A stretch of DNA of 8,821 nt from an uncultured Acidimicrobiia bacterium (GTDB lineage Bacteria > Actinomycetota > Acidimicrobiia > UBA5794), in the NCBI GenBank assembly GCA_905480055.1, contig CAJQOW010000138.1, positions 1-8,821 on the forward strand. The letters run 5' to 3'. Under the pieces are notes generated by a model, which made no database searches, was not told where the DNA came from, and saw only the letters and a list, made by a program, of their open reading frames with translations. Position numbers and translations under genes: made by a program. Shown piece after piece: positions 1 through 6,236 of this stretch; position 1 is the first letter of the stretch, and each line of letters begins with the position of its first letter.

Positions 1-234
1 CTCTCCAGGGACGGCGTTCTCTGCAGCGATGGCTGCTACCGGTAGAAGCAAGGCAAGCGTAGCTGCCAGCGTGACAACAGCACGACGGCGAGTTCGACGC
101 AGTCTGGGTGCGACGATCGGTGCGGCAGGAGCCTCCCCGAGCTCACTGAGTATCGCGCTGATCTGGCGCTCCTGGACGTCGGCCTCAACATCGATGCGTA
201 GCGCATGCATGCGATTCATGATGTTTGGTTTCAT
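1..234 (-). CDS. DUF5667-like membrane-anchored protein, partial (N-terminal 78 residues)
   Basis: Only the N-terminal 78 codons are present; the gene continues beyond position 1. The ATG at 234 overlaps the TGA of the upstream sigma gene (ATGA), and a GAGGGA-type Shine-Dalgarno sequence lies about 7 nt upstream inside that gene, so translation is probably coupled. Residues 1-35 are a hydrophilic, helix-like cytoplasmic stretch. An Arg-rich patch (about 44-51) precedes one hydrophobic segment (about 52-71), followed by AAENAVPGE. This layout (Arg-rich stop, one membrane helix, then an A-x-PG-E motif) resembles DUF5667 proteins, which in actinobacteria often sit directly after ECF sigma genes. 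That assignment is from memory of the family. A membrane anti-sigma factor or sensor partner is a reasonable role, but no zinc-binding anti-sigma motif is visible in the part present. In-frame ATGs at residues 6 and 9 are alternative starts. Confidence 0.6.
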   Translation of the reverse strand, partial: MKPNIMNRMHALRIDVEADVQERQISAILSELGEAPAAPIVAPRLRRTRRRAVVTLAATLALLLPVAAIAAENAVPGE

Positions 235-812
235 AGCCGAGTCCCTCGTCCCTTCACTTGTTCAGACGCCGCAGCTTCGGCTGATTCGACGGTCCTCAAT
301 TGTCGTGCCAAGCTGCGTTCGGCCCGAGCGCACGCCGCATACATGGCGGTTCGGTTCGATCCCATCACCTTGGCGATGTCTTCGAAGGACGCATCGAGGA
401 CATATCGCAGAACGACTATCGCCCGCTGGCGATCGGTCAATTCCATGAGCGCTGACTGGAGGGCAGGATCGGGGAGGTCGATAGGGTCCGATGTCCCAGC
501 GTCGGGGAGGCGATTGGTCGGGTCCTCGGGATGCCGCTTGCGTCGACGAATCTCGTCGAGGCAATTGAACCGGACGCTGCGATAGAGCCACGCACGCACG
601 GACCTTCCACCCCCTTTGATGGTCGGGGCCGCACGAGCCAACTCGAGGAACGCTTGCTGGACAGCATCTTCGGCAGCACCTCGGTCTCGCAGCATGCCGA
701 ATGCAAACGATGCGAGATCTGGCGCGAGGAGCTGGTAGACGGTGGTGAAAGCGGCATCGGAGCGATCCCGGATCCCGTCTACCAGCTGATCGTCGATCTC
801 ACGAAGGGTCAC
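231..812 (-). CDS. ECF-type RNA polymerase sigma factor (sigma-70 family)
   Basis: This 193-residue protein has the two-domain layout of group 4 (ECF) sigma factors, which redirect RNA polymerase to a small set of promoters. Residues about 20-93 match region 2, with the AAEDAVQQAFLELARA stretch followed by the AWLYRSVRFNCLDEIRRRKR core/-10 segment. Residues about 118-172 match region 4, with LTDRQRAIVVLRYVLDASFE and a helix-turn-helix at about 142-168. The recognition helix reads SNRTAMYAACARAERSL, less basic than the usual VKSRLHRAR, so the -35 preference may be unusual. The start is GTG, with a GACGAGG Shine-Dalgarno about 8 nt upstream. The gene lies 30 bp after the Cys-repeat secreted protein and overlaps the following membrane protein by 4 nt, so the three are probably one transcription unit. 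The linker between domains (about 94-117) is acidic and proline-rich. No C-terminal sensory extension beyond about 20 residues is present. Confidence 0.93.
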   Translation of the reverse strand: MTLREIDDQLVDGIRDRSDAAFTTVYQLLAPDLASFAFGMLRDRGAAEDAVQQAFLELARAAPTIKGGGRSVRAWLYRSVRFNCLDEIRRRKRHPEDPTNRLPDAGTSDPIDLPDPALQSALMELTDRQRAIVVLRYVLDASFEDIAKVMGSNRTAMYAACARAERSLARQLRTVESAEAAASEQVKGRGTRL

Positions 813-842
813 GGGGTGAGCCTCGTCGTGAGGTGCGAGGGT

Positions 843-1367
843 TCACACGGCGACGTGCATCGAAAACCCGTATTGGTGATTGAATCGCCACGCGGCCCGG
901 CAGCCAGCCTTGCTGTCCTGGAGTTCGTGCCGCAGCTGATCCCTGTCACGGAGTTGGACCCTGTCACATCCAGCGACGCAGTCTTCCCCTGTTCCATCCC
1001 GCGCCTGATCGCGGACCCTGGTCCCATCACAGTCGTTGACGCAGTGTTCTCCTGTTCCATCGCGAGCCTGGTCACGATCTCGCGCCTGATCGCGGGTCCT
1101 GATTCCGTCACAGTCGTTGACGCAGTTTTCCCCGGATCCGTCGCGCAGCTGGGAGCGGTTCCGCTCCTGAGCCTGATCCATGGTGCCCGGTGCGGCGTCG
1201 CGTGGCTGCCCGAACCGGCCCTGGGTCTGCTCCATGACCTGCTCGGCGGCACGCTCGGTCGTTGCGTTCGGTGTGTCGTCACCTTCATATCCCACGGCGG
1301 CTCCTGGCACGGCCACGGCGAGTGCCGCAATGGCACCCAGTGCCACCATCTTGAACCATTGTCGCAT
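843..1367 (-). CDS. Secreted Cys/Asp/Arg-rich repeat protein of unknown function
   Basis: I do not recognise a named family. The 174-residue product starts with a clear Sec-type signal peptide: basic RQWFK, hydrophobic core about 7-20, and small residues PGAAVG before a likely cleavage near residue 26. The mature part is very hydrophilic. Three copies of a 21-residue unit, consensus RDG(T/S)GExCVNDCDGxRxRD, lie at about 75-95, 102-122 and 123-143; a 6-residue RDRDQA insert separates the first two. Each unit has a CxxxC pair (C82/C86, C109/C113, C130/C134), and there is one extra Cys at 156. The D/N/E-rich flanks could bind a divalent metal, or the Cys pairs could form disulfides after export; both are guesses. 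A strong AAGGAGG Shine-Dalgarno sequence 4 nt upstream fixes the start at 1367. It is the first gene of the unit that continues into the ECF sigma factor, so it may be that system's reporter, ligand or target. Confidence 0.8.
   Translation of the reverse strand: MRQWFKMVALGAIAALAVAVPGAAVGYEGDDTPNATTERAAEQVMEQTQGRFGQPRDAAPGTMDQAQERNRSQLRDGSGENCVNDCDGIRTRDQARDRDQARDGTGEHCVNDCDGTRVRDQARDGTGEDCVAGCDRVQLRDRDQLRHELQDSKAGCRAAWRFNHQYGFSMHVAV
939..1145 (-). repeat. Three 63-bp in-frame coding repeats
   Basis: The units lie at about 1083-1145, 1002-1064 and 939-1001. The first two are separated by 18 bp; the second and third are contiguous. They are similar at the DNA level, with shared blocks such as ACTGCGTCAACGACTGTGA in copies 1 and 2, so the duplication is fairly recent. 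Copy 3 has diverged most (CVAGCDR in place of CVNDCDG). Because units are multiples of three, copy number can change without a frameshift. Confidence 0.8.
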
Positions 1368-1496
1368 GTCTCCTCCTTCTCGAGGCTTGCACGCGTAGAG
1401 ACGCCACTGGTCTCAGGAATTCGACCCCCTCCTTGGGAGTCCTCAGAGATCGATGGACCTGTTGCTGGCTCGGATCAATCGGTTCCGCAAACCAAA

Positions 1497-1536
1497 GGAT
1501 GGTTGGTGGGAGAGCGAAGCCCCCCACCAACCATCC
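1497..1536 (-). terminator. Rho-independent-type terminator after the cupredoxin gene
   Basis: A perfect 14-bp inverted repeat (GGATGGTTGGTGGG at 1497-1510, its complement at 1523-1536) encloses a 12-nt loop. Read on the minus strand, it begins 21 nt after the stop codon of the cupredoxin gene and is followed by TTTGGTTTG, an interrupted U tract. No T-run follows on the plus strand, so it acts for minus-strand transcription. It separates the tetR-to-cupredoxin unit from the sigma-factor unit. The remaining 190-bp gap (1368-1557) must hold the promoter of the secreted repeat protein gene, but I could not identify convincing -35/-10 boxes there. Confidence 0.8.
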
Positions 1537-1557
1537 CGTCGTTACGTGTTGTGGCGG

Positions 1558-2160
1558 TCAGCCGGTGACGACGACCTCGGCGAACATGCCGTTGGCGATG
1601 TGTGGCGGTCCACCCTCCACCTCCGGTGGGCCTCCCTCGGACTCGGCAGCGGCTGCCATGTACTCGTCCGGATCTGCCCCGGTGGGGATGGCACAGATGA
1701 TGGCGTATCGACCCGGTTCCGTGAGCGTGCCGGTGCCCTCAACAGCGAAACCTTCGGCGCCCGGTGGCGCGAGGATCACGGTCTCGACCAAGGGGAAGAA
1801 CGCTGCCAGCTCCTCCGGAGGAAGCTGCATCAGTTCCGCCACCGATCGTGTCTCATCGTCGGGCAGTCGGATGGCGACGAACTCGTGGAGTTCTGCTTCG
1901 CTTTCGTTGACGAGGCGGATCGTGGTACCTGCCTCGATCTCCGTGGGAAGCCCCTTGTAGGTGTAGTCGGCTGCCACGACGTCGACCACTGCGGGTGCGA
2001 CGGTTGTGGTGGGCGCCTGTGTGGTCGTGGTGCTCGGTTCGGGTTCTGGTTGCTCGCTTGCGTCGTCGTTGCTCGATGAGCACGCCGCGGCAAGAAGGGA
2101 CAGGGTCAGAGCTACTCCGAGAATCGTTCGCATGTGCTTGGTGGTGTGTCGTCGTCTCAT
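1558..2160 (-). CDS. Cupredoxin-like lipoprotein (plastocyanin/azurin fold)
   Basis: The 200-residue product is exported and probably lipid-anchored. A basic N-terminus and hydrophobic core (about 11-26) end in LLAAAC, with lipobox Cys27, followed by a low-complexity Ser/Thr/Pro/Glu linker (about 28-57). The globular part (about 58-200) looks like a cupredoxin. Type 1 copper ligands can be proposed in the normal order: His92 (ELHEF), Cys156 (AIICAIP), His187 (PPHIANG) and Met192 (GMFAEV). The Cys-His spacing is long (about 30 residues), filled by an acidic, Gly/Pro-rich loop. Such proteins carry electrons or bind copper at the outer face of the membrane. The start at ATG 2160 is chosen because GAAGGAG lies 6 nt upstream and the signal peptide begins there; the longer reading frame to 2226 adds residues with no signal character. 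It follows the cupin by 11 bp, so the two are almost certainly co-transcribed, and a terminator follows. Confidence 0.85.
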   Translation of the reverse strand: MRRRHTTKHMRTILGVALTLSLLAAACSSSNDDASEQPEPEPSTTTTQAPTTTVAPAVVDVVAADYTYKGLPTEIEAGTTIRLVNESEAELHEFVAIRLPDDETRSVAELMQLPPEELAAFFPLVETVILAPPGAEGFAVEGTGTLTEPGRYAIICAIPTGADPDEYMAAAAESEGGPPEVEGGPPHIANGMFAEVVVTG

Positions 2161-2171
2161 CGTGATCTCCT

Positions 2172-2693
2172 TCAATCGAGCGGAGCGGGTGGTGGGCCGA
2201 GGATCTCGATGCCGTGTGCGGCACACACCTCGGCAACTCGACCCGGATCTATCGCACCCGGTTCGGGCATCGTCGGCTTGTCTGTCCGCACACCAAGTGC
2301 GGCGACCATTTCATCGAACCGGGGCACTGCTGTGTTTGACGACGTGACGTTCACGAATCGGGCCGTGTCCGACATCACCTGGAAGGTGTGCGGGCGGCCG
2401 TGGGGCAGGTAGGCAAAGGCCCCCGTCTCGGCCTCGATGCGGAGGTCTCCGGTGAAGAAGGTCATCTCCCCGTCGAGGACGATGAAGAGTTCATCCTCCT
2501 CGAGATGGTTGTGGAGCGGAGGGCCAAAACCCCTCGGTCCGGTGAACTCGACAACGCTCATGGATCGGCCGGCTTCAGCGGCGACCTTGATCGTTGCGAG
2601 ATGGTTCAGGAAGTGAAGGTGGGTGCCTTCACGGTCAGCGAGCACAAGAGGCTCGTCGGTGGCGAGTGCGTGTTGCATGGACATGACGTGCAT
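2172..2693 (-). CDS. Cupin-domain protein
   Basis: A 173-residue single-domain cupin. Motif 1 is seen as PPLHNHLEEDELFIVLDG, giving candidate metal ligands His61, His63 and Glu68; motif 2 is GAFAYLPHGRPHTF, with His102. With all four ligands intact, the beta-barrel probably binds a divalent metal such as Fe, Mn or Ni. Comparable stand-alone cupins include quercetin-dioxygenase-like enzymes and small-molecule binders; the substrate cannot be told from sequence. The C-terminal tail (about 125-173) is helical with no recognised motif. There is no signal peptide, so it is cytosolic. The start at 2693 has a weak GAAGGG about 11 nt upstream; nearby Met4 and Met6 are alternatives with no better ribosome site. 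It begins 59 bp after the hydrolase/SARP gene and ends 11 bp before the cupredoxin gene, whose Shine-Dalgarno overlaps its stop codon. Confidence 0.88.
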   Translation of the reverse strand: MHVMSMQHALATDEPLVLADREGTHLHFLNHLATIKVAAEAGRSMSVVEFTGPRGFGPPLHNHLEEDELFIVLDGEMTFFTGDLRIEAETGAFAYLPHGRPHTFQVMSDTARFVNVTSSNTAVPRFDEMVAALGVRTDKPTMPEPGAIDPGRVAEVCAAHGIEILGPPPAPLD

Positions 2694-2752
2694 GGTCCAC
2701 GTCGCCCTTCAGAAAACCTTTCGATCCGATTTCGGGTAGGAGGCAGACCGGG

Positions 2753-4288
2753 TCAGTCGAACGGCGGGATGCTGATATCCAGCTCAGACATTGCTGCTGC
2801 CCACGCCTCATGGGCACGTCGGGCATCGCTGACCTGATTGGCTGCAAGCAGGCTGCGGACGAGCAGCCGGTGACTGTCCTCGTCGTACCGGTCGATGTCG
2901 ATCAACTGGCGAGCCAGTTCGGCAGATCGGAGATGGTCGCCGCGCTCCCTCGACCGGCTCGCAAGACGTCGCGCCGCAGCCGTGAATCGTGATCGTGCCT
3001 CGTCCCGTACACCGGTGGTCCAGTCCTCGTAGCGGTCCTCTGGCAGGAACTCCCCGGCATACGCCGCAATGATCGCGGTGTCATCGGTTGCCTGGTGGAA
3101 CGCCTCGAGATCGGTGGAGACCTCGTCGAGGTCGAGCCGGACACTCTGGCGATCTGCGACCACGCCTCCTCCCAGCACCTTCCGGACGCCGGAGAGCTGG
3201 ACCGACAGCCGAGCACTGAGCTTCGTCATGTCGTGCTCATCGGGCCAGAGCATGTCGATGAGCTCGTCCCGTGTGACCGGCCAGCCCCGAGCGGCGACCA
3301 GTCGCTTGCACAGCTGGCGTGCCCGCTTGGATCCCCACGCCGATGTGGGCACAGGCTCGCCGTCGATCTCTACATCGAATCGGCCGAAGGTGCGGATTGT
3401 CACCCTCTGGGCGGGCGGTCGTGGATTGGTGCGCGGCTTCACCTCGCCGTTGATGAATCGCTCGAACTCGTCCATCCATTCGTCGAGGCCACCCGCATAG
3501 CTGAAGTGATCGTCCCCCGAGAGTTCCACCAGTCGTGCTCCGGGAATCGACTCGGCGAGCTCCCGCCCATACTCGATAGGAACGGCGATGTCGCCCACTC
3601 GGTGGAGCACGAGGGTCGGGACCTCGATCGTCGGTAGTACCTCGTGGACATCCATCCCGTTCGAGAGCTCCATCAAGTCGCGCAGCGATTCCGTCGAGGC
3701 CGAGTTGCGCTCATACTTGTGATGCCACGAGCGGAAGGCCGGGTCGCCGGCGAGGGAAGGTGCAAACCGATCGACGATCGATGAGTCCGGCGTACCCCAC
3801 TGGCTCACGACGACCGACTGTCGATCTCGAATGGCCTGCATGTCGTCTGGGGAGATGTCTGCAGGAACGATTGCGGCATACGTGCCGTTGAGCGTCAGGC
3901 TCAGTACCCGATCGGGATAGGTGGCTGCGAACAGGATCGCCATCGGCCCACCTTCGGAAGCGGCGAACAGATGGGCACGTTCGACGCCTGCGGCGTCCAT
4001 AACGGTTCGGAGATCGTCCACGCGCTCATCGATTGCGTTGACACGGCTCCGACGGTCCGAGCATCCGGTGCCACGCTTGTCGAACGGGATGAAACGCGAG
4101 AACGAGCCAAATCGTTCGAGCATCGTGCGGATCTCTGGCCACTCCCACGCCATTTCGATGTTCTGAGCCAGGGGAGGAATCGAGACGACGGTTGCCGGTC
4201 CGCTGCCGAAGTCCTGATACGCGAGGCGTGCCCCACGCGCCTCGGCGAACTGGGTCGGCGGCACATCTGGAGTTTGGCGGTCCGTCAA
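2753..4288 (-). CDS. Alpha/beta-hydrolase fused to a SARP-type DNA-binding/BTAD module
   Basis: This is a two-part protein of 511 residues from the TTG at 4288. Residues about 10-280 are an alpha/beta-hydrolase close to those found next to actinobacterial adenylate-cyclase and LuxR-type domains (FDKRGTGCSDR; SEGGPMAILFAATYPDR). The proposed triad is Ser111 in AASEGG (Ala replaces the first Gly of GxSxG), Asp233 in RVGDIAVP, and His261 in GDDHFSYAGG. Residues about 295-372 form an OmpR/PhoB-like winged helix (RTFGRFDVEIDG, WGSKRARQLCKRLVA, RDELIDMLWPD), and about 389-502 form a bacterial transcriptional activation domain with TPR-like helices. The layout suggests a regulator whose hydrolase part senses or turns over an effector. 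The TTG start has GAGGA 7 nt upstream and gives the usual short N-terminus; an in-frame GTG at 4342 would add 18 residues but lacks a ribosome site. It follows tetR by 87 bp and precedes the cupin by 59 bp. Confidence 0.87.
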   Translation of the reverse strand: MTDRQTPDVPPTQFAEARGARLAYQDFGSGPATVVSIPPLAQNIEMAWEWPEIRTMLERFGSFSRFIPFDKRGTGCSDRRSRVNAIDERVDDLRTVMDAAGVERAHLFAASEGGPMAILFAATYPDRVLSLTLNGTYAAIVPADISPDDMQAIRDRQSVVVSQWGTPDSSIVDRFAPSLAGDPAFRSWHHKYERNSASTESLRDLMELSNGMDVHEVLPTIEVPTLVLHRVGDIAVPIEYGRELAESIPGARLVELSGDDHFSYAGGLDEWMDEFERFINGEVKPRTNPRPPAQRVTIRTFGRFDVEIDGEPVPTSAWGSKRARQLCKRLVAARGWPVTRDELIDMLWPDEHDMTKLSARLSVQLSGVRKVLGGGVVADRQSVRLDLDEVSTDLEAFHQATDDTAIIAAYAGEFLPEDRYEDWTTGVRDEARSRFTAAARRLASRSRERGDHLRSAELARQLIDIDRYDEDSHRLLVRSLLAANQVSDARRAHEAWAAAMSELDISIPPFD

Positions 4289-4375
4289 CGGGTCATCCTC
4301 GAGTTGTCTCTGGCTCCACGCCGCTCGACGATACTGGCTCACAGGTGCGCACGGGGCCGATGGCAGCGAGCAGTG

Positions 4376-5080
4376 TCAGCCGGCGACTCGGCGGGCTTTG
4401 AGGCCGTTGATGATCAGGTCAAGGCCGAACTCGAACTCCGACTGGTCGTCGCACCAGCCGAGGGTCGAGTCGGGATCGTCGTGGGCCACCTCTGCCAGCA
4501 TCCCAATGATGTAGGGGAGTTGCGGGGCGAGATCCTGGAGCATGGCTGCCGCCTGCTCGTTCTGCTCGGAGGGGTCTTCCGGTGCGAACAGTTCCTGATT
4601 GAATCCGAGCGCCCTGCTGCCGAGTGCGTGCATGGCGTGGTGTCCCAGATCGTTGGAGAAGCCTCCCTCGATGAGGATGCCGAGCAGCGTGTCCATGTAT
4701 CGGAGCAGGTCCGGCGTCATCGACGTCCGCGTCTCGATGACTCCCGGAGCCCACGGGTGGCGGAGCATCACCGTTCGTGCCGTGAGGATCCTGGTGCGAA
4801 GTGCCGCCATCCAGTCGGCTTCGCCTGCCACGATGTCGAAACCACCGAGCTCCTGCTCGATCTCGACGATCACCGCATCCACGACACCGTTGAGGAGAGC
4901 CTCCTTGTTGGCGACGTGGTAGTAGAGCGACATCGCTTCGACGCCGAGATCAGCAGCGAGGTTGCGCATCGTGAGGGCATCGATGCCCTGGGCATCGGCG
5001 AGCGCAACCGCAGCCTTGAGCACCCTGTCCTTGCTCAACGGGGTGCGGGGCTCAGCGGCCGTATCCGTTCCGGAAACCAT
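4376..5080 (-). CDS. TetR-family transcriptional repressor (TetR_C type)
   Basis: A 234-residue repressor. The N-terminal DNA-binding domain spans about 15-65: LSKDRVLKAAVALADAQG, then the helix-turn-helix LTMRNLAADLGVEAMSLYYHV and the NKEALL helix typical of the class. The rest (about 80-230) matches the ligand-binding, dimerising core of the tetracycline-repressor-like subgroup (LRHPWAPGVIETR, YMDTLLGILIEGGF, and ALGSRALGFNQE in the dimer helices). The ligand is unknown. The ATG at 5080 has AAGGTGG 6 nt upstream. The gene is divergent from an MDR oxidoreductase, and the shared 118-bp region holds three matching half-sites over both promoters. The simplest model is that it represses itself, the genes behind it on the minus strand and the oxidoreductase, and releases when a quinone-like or other electrophilic compound binds; the ligand part is inference. 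Confidence 0.92.
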   Translation of the reverse strand: MVSGTDTAAEPRTPLSKDRVLKAAVALADAQGIDALTMRNLAADLGVEAMSLYYHVANKEALLNGVVDAVIVEIEQELGGFDIVAGEADWMAALRTRILTARTVMLRHPWAPGVIETRTSMTPDLLRYMDTLLGILIEGGFSNDLGHHAMHALGSRALGFNQELFAPEDPSEQNEQAAAMLQDLAPQLPYIIGMLAEVAHDDPDSTLGWCDDQSEFEFGLDLIINGLKARRVAG

Positions 5081-5109
5081 CGAATTCCACCTTCTCGCCT
5101 CAGGTATGC

Positions 5110-5138
5110 ATCGTACCGTACAAAGTAAGGCTTGACAG
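5110..5138 (-). promoter_or_regulatory. Promoter of the tetR operon
   Basis: On the minus strand, CTGTCA (5138-5133; 4 of 6 match to TTGACA) is followed after exactly 17 bp by TACGAT (5115-5110; 4 of 6 match to TATAAT). Transcription would start near 5103, leaving a leader of about 20 nt that includes the tetR Shine-Dalgarno sequence. The -35 box is superimposed on the -35 box of the divergent gene. Confidence 0.55.
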
Positions 5139-5170
5139 TCTTACAACGTATGGTGTACCTTACGGCGTAC
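5118..5170. promoter_or_regulatory. Triple half-site operator, probable TetR binding region
   Basis: Three 13-bp elements share the pattern RTAC-N3-GTAAGR: A, plus strand 5118-5130 (GTACaaaGTAAGG); B, minus strand 5151-5139 (ATACgttGTAAGA); C, minus strand 5170-5158 (GTACgccGTAAGG). A and B form a dyad centred at 5134.5, extended by ACCGTAC (5115-5121) against GTATGGT (5148-5154). B and C are direct repeats 19 bp apart. The A/B dyad covers both -35 boxes, and C covers the -10 of the plus-strand promoter. TetR regulators commonly bind dyads in their own divergent promoters; binding here is inferred. Confidence 0.65.
5132..5161 (+). promoter_or_regulatory. Promoter of the MDR oxidoreductase gene
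   Basis: A consensus TTGACA (5132-5137) is followed after 18 bp by TACCTT (5156-5161), a weak but actinobacteria-like TAnnnT -10. Transcription would begin near 5168, giving a leader of about 30 nt with the AGAAGG ribosome site. The -10 lies inside half-site C of the operator, so repressor binding would block it directly. Confidence 0.6.
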
Positions 5171-5198
5171 GACGGATACCGCAACACAGAAGGTCACC

Positions 5199-6236
5199 AT
5201 GCAGCCCAACACCAACACCACCAGTCCGGCTATCCAGGACGGCGCATCGCCGACTATCCCGGCGATGATGCGAGCAATCGTCCAGCGCAGCTACGGATCG
5301 GCCGATGTCCTCGAGCTTCAGGACATCGCCACGCCGACGCCGACCGACGAGCAGGTGCTGATCAAGGTCGAGGCGTCATCCCTCAACATCTACGACCATC
5401 ACATGATCTCCGGAACGCCAGCGATGGTGCGAGCCATTGCCGGGCTCCGTTCTCCGAAGAACCCGATTCCCGGAGCAGACGTTGCCGGAACCGTCGTGGC
5501 AGTGGGGAACGACATCACCCAGTGGCAGGTAGGCGACGAGGTGTTCGGGGACATCGGCGCAGGCGCATTTGCCGAATACGCCGTGGCCAAGGAGAAGGCC
5601 ATCGCACGCAAGCCGGAGGGCGTCTCCTTCACCGAGGCAGCAGCGGTCCCGATGGCGGCGCTCACCGCCCTGCAAGGCCTGAGGGACATCGCAGGACTCC
5701 AGCCCGGTCAGAAGGTGATCATCAACGGTGCGTCCGGTGGTGTCGGCACGTTCGCCGTCCAGATCGCCAAGGCACTCGGTGCGGAGGTGACCGCGGTCTG
5801 CAGCACCCACAAGGTGGAGACTGCCCGGTCGATGGGTGCGGACAAGGTCATCGACTACACCGCCGAGGACTACACGCAGACAGAGCGAGATTTCGACGTC
5901 CTCTTCGACAATGTTGGCAATCGGCCCTGGTCGGCAACCAGCAAAGTTCTGCGGCCCGGTGGCATCAACGTATCGATCACGGGGCCCAAGCACGGTGTGA
6001 TGGGCCCAATGCGCGAGATGATGTTTCGCAAGGCACAGTCGATGTTTGGGGACAAGCGGATGGCCTCTTTCACTGCTCACATCGACCAGGCCGACCTCGA
6101 GGACCTGGGCGGATGGCTCACCTCAGGAGACATTGCCCCTGTGATCGAAGAGACCTACACGCTCGAAGATGTTGGCACCGCTCTGCGCTACCTCACCGAG
6201 GGCCATGCCCACGGCAAGCTCGTCATCACGATCTGA
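5199..6236 (+). CDS. Zinc-independent MDR oxidoreductase (NADPH:quinone reductase type)
   Basis: This 345-residue protein is a medium-chain dehydrogenase/reductase. The GroES-like half (about 24-150) includes SSLNIYDHHMISG, PIPGADVAGTVVAVG and GDEVFG. The catalytic-zinc Cys/His set and the four-Cys structural zinc lobe of true alcohol dehydrogenases are absent, so it belongs to the quinone oxidoreductase/enoyl-reductase side of the family. The Rossmann half has NGASGGVGTFAVQIAKALGA (about 176-195), the NAD(P)-binding AxxGxxG-type motif. The reaction is probably NADPH-dependent reduction of a quinone or an activated C=C bond in the cytosol. ATG 5199 has AGAAGG 5 nt upstream and is preferred over Met23/Met24, which lack a ribosome site; this leaves a 22-residue Thr/Pro/Ser-rich leader that is unusual for the family. 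It is divergent from tetR and converges on the VOC gene. The 92-bp gap after it shows only short GC hairpins without a T-run. Confidence 0.92.
   Translation: MQPNTNTTSPAIQDGASPTIPAMMRAIVQRSYGSADVLELQDIATPTPTDEQVLIKVEASSLNIYDHHMISGTPAMVRAIAGLRSPKNPIPGADVAGTVVAVGNDITQWQVGDEVFGDIGAGAFAEYAVAKEKAIARKPEGVSFTEAAAVPMAALTALQGLRDIAGLQPGQKVIINGASGGVGTFAVQIAKALGAEVTAVCSTHKVETARSMGADKVIDYTAEDYTQTERDFDVLFDNVGNRPWSATSKVLRPGGINVSITGPKHGVMGPMREMMFRKAQSMFGDKRMASFTAHIDQADLEDLGGWLTSGDIAPVIEETYTLEDVGTALRYLTEGHAHGKLVITI

Noticed and set aside
1398..1414. GAGAC/GTCTC inverted repeat upstream of the repeat-protein gene
   Set aside because: A 5-bp arm with a 7-nt loop is too short to call an operator without conservation data.
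1481..1486. GGAACC on the minus strand as an ECF-type -35 for autoregulation of the sigma operon
   Set aside because: No suitable CGTC/CGTT -10 lies 15-18 bp downstream, so the match is not better than chance.
531..1568. A 345-codon plus-strand frame opposite the sigma and repeat-protein genes
   Set aside because: Its repeats are the mirror of the coding repeats on the minus strand; the minus-strand frames have ribosome sites, a signal peptide and sigma domains.
3971..5128. A 385-codon plus-strand frame opposite the hydrolase and tetR genes
   Set aside because: It is antisense to two genes with clear domains, has no ribosome site or recognisable motif, and its composition is that of a shadow frame.
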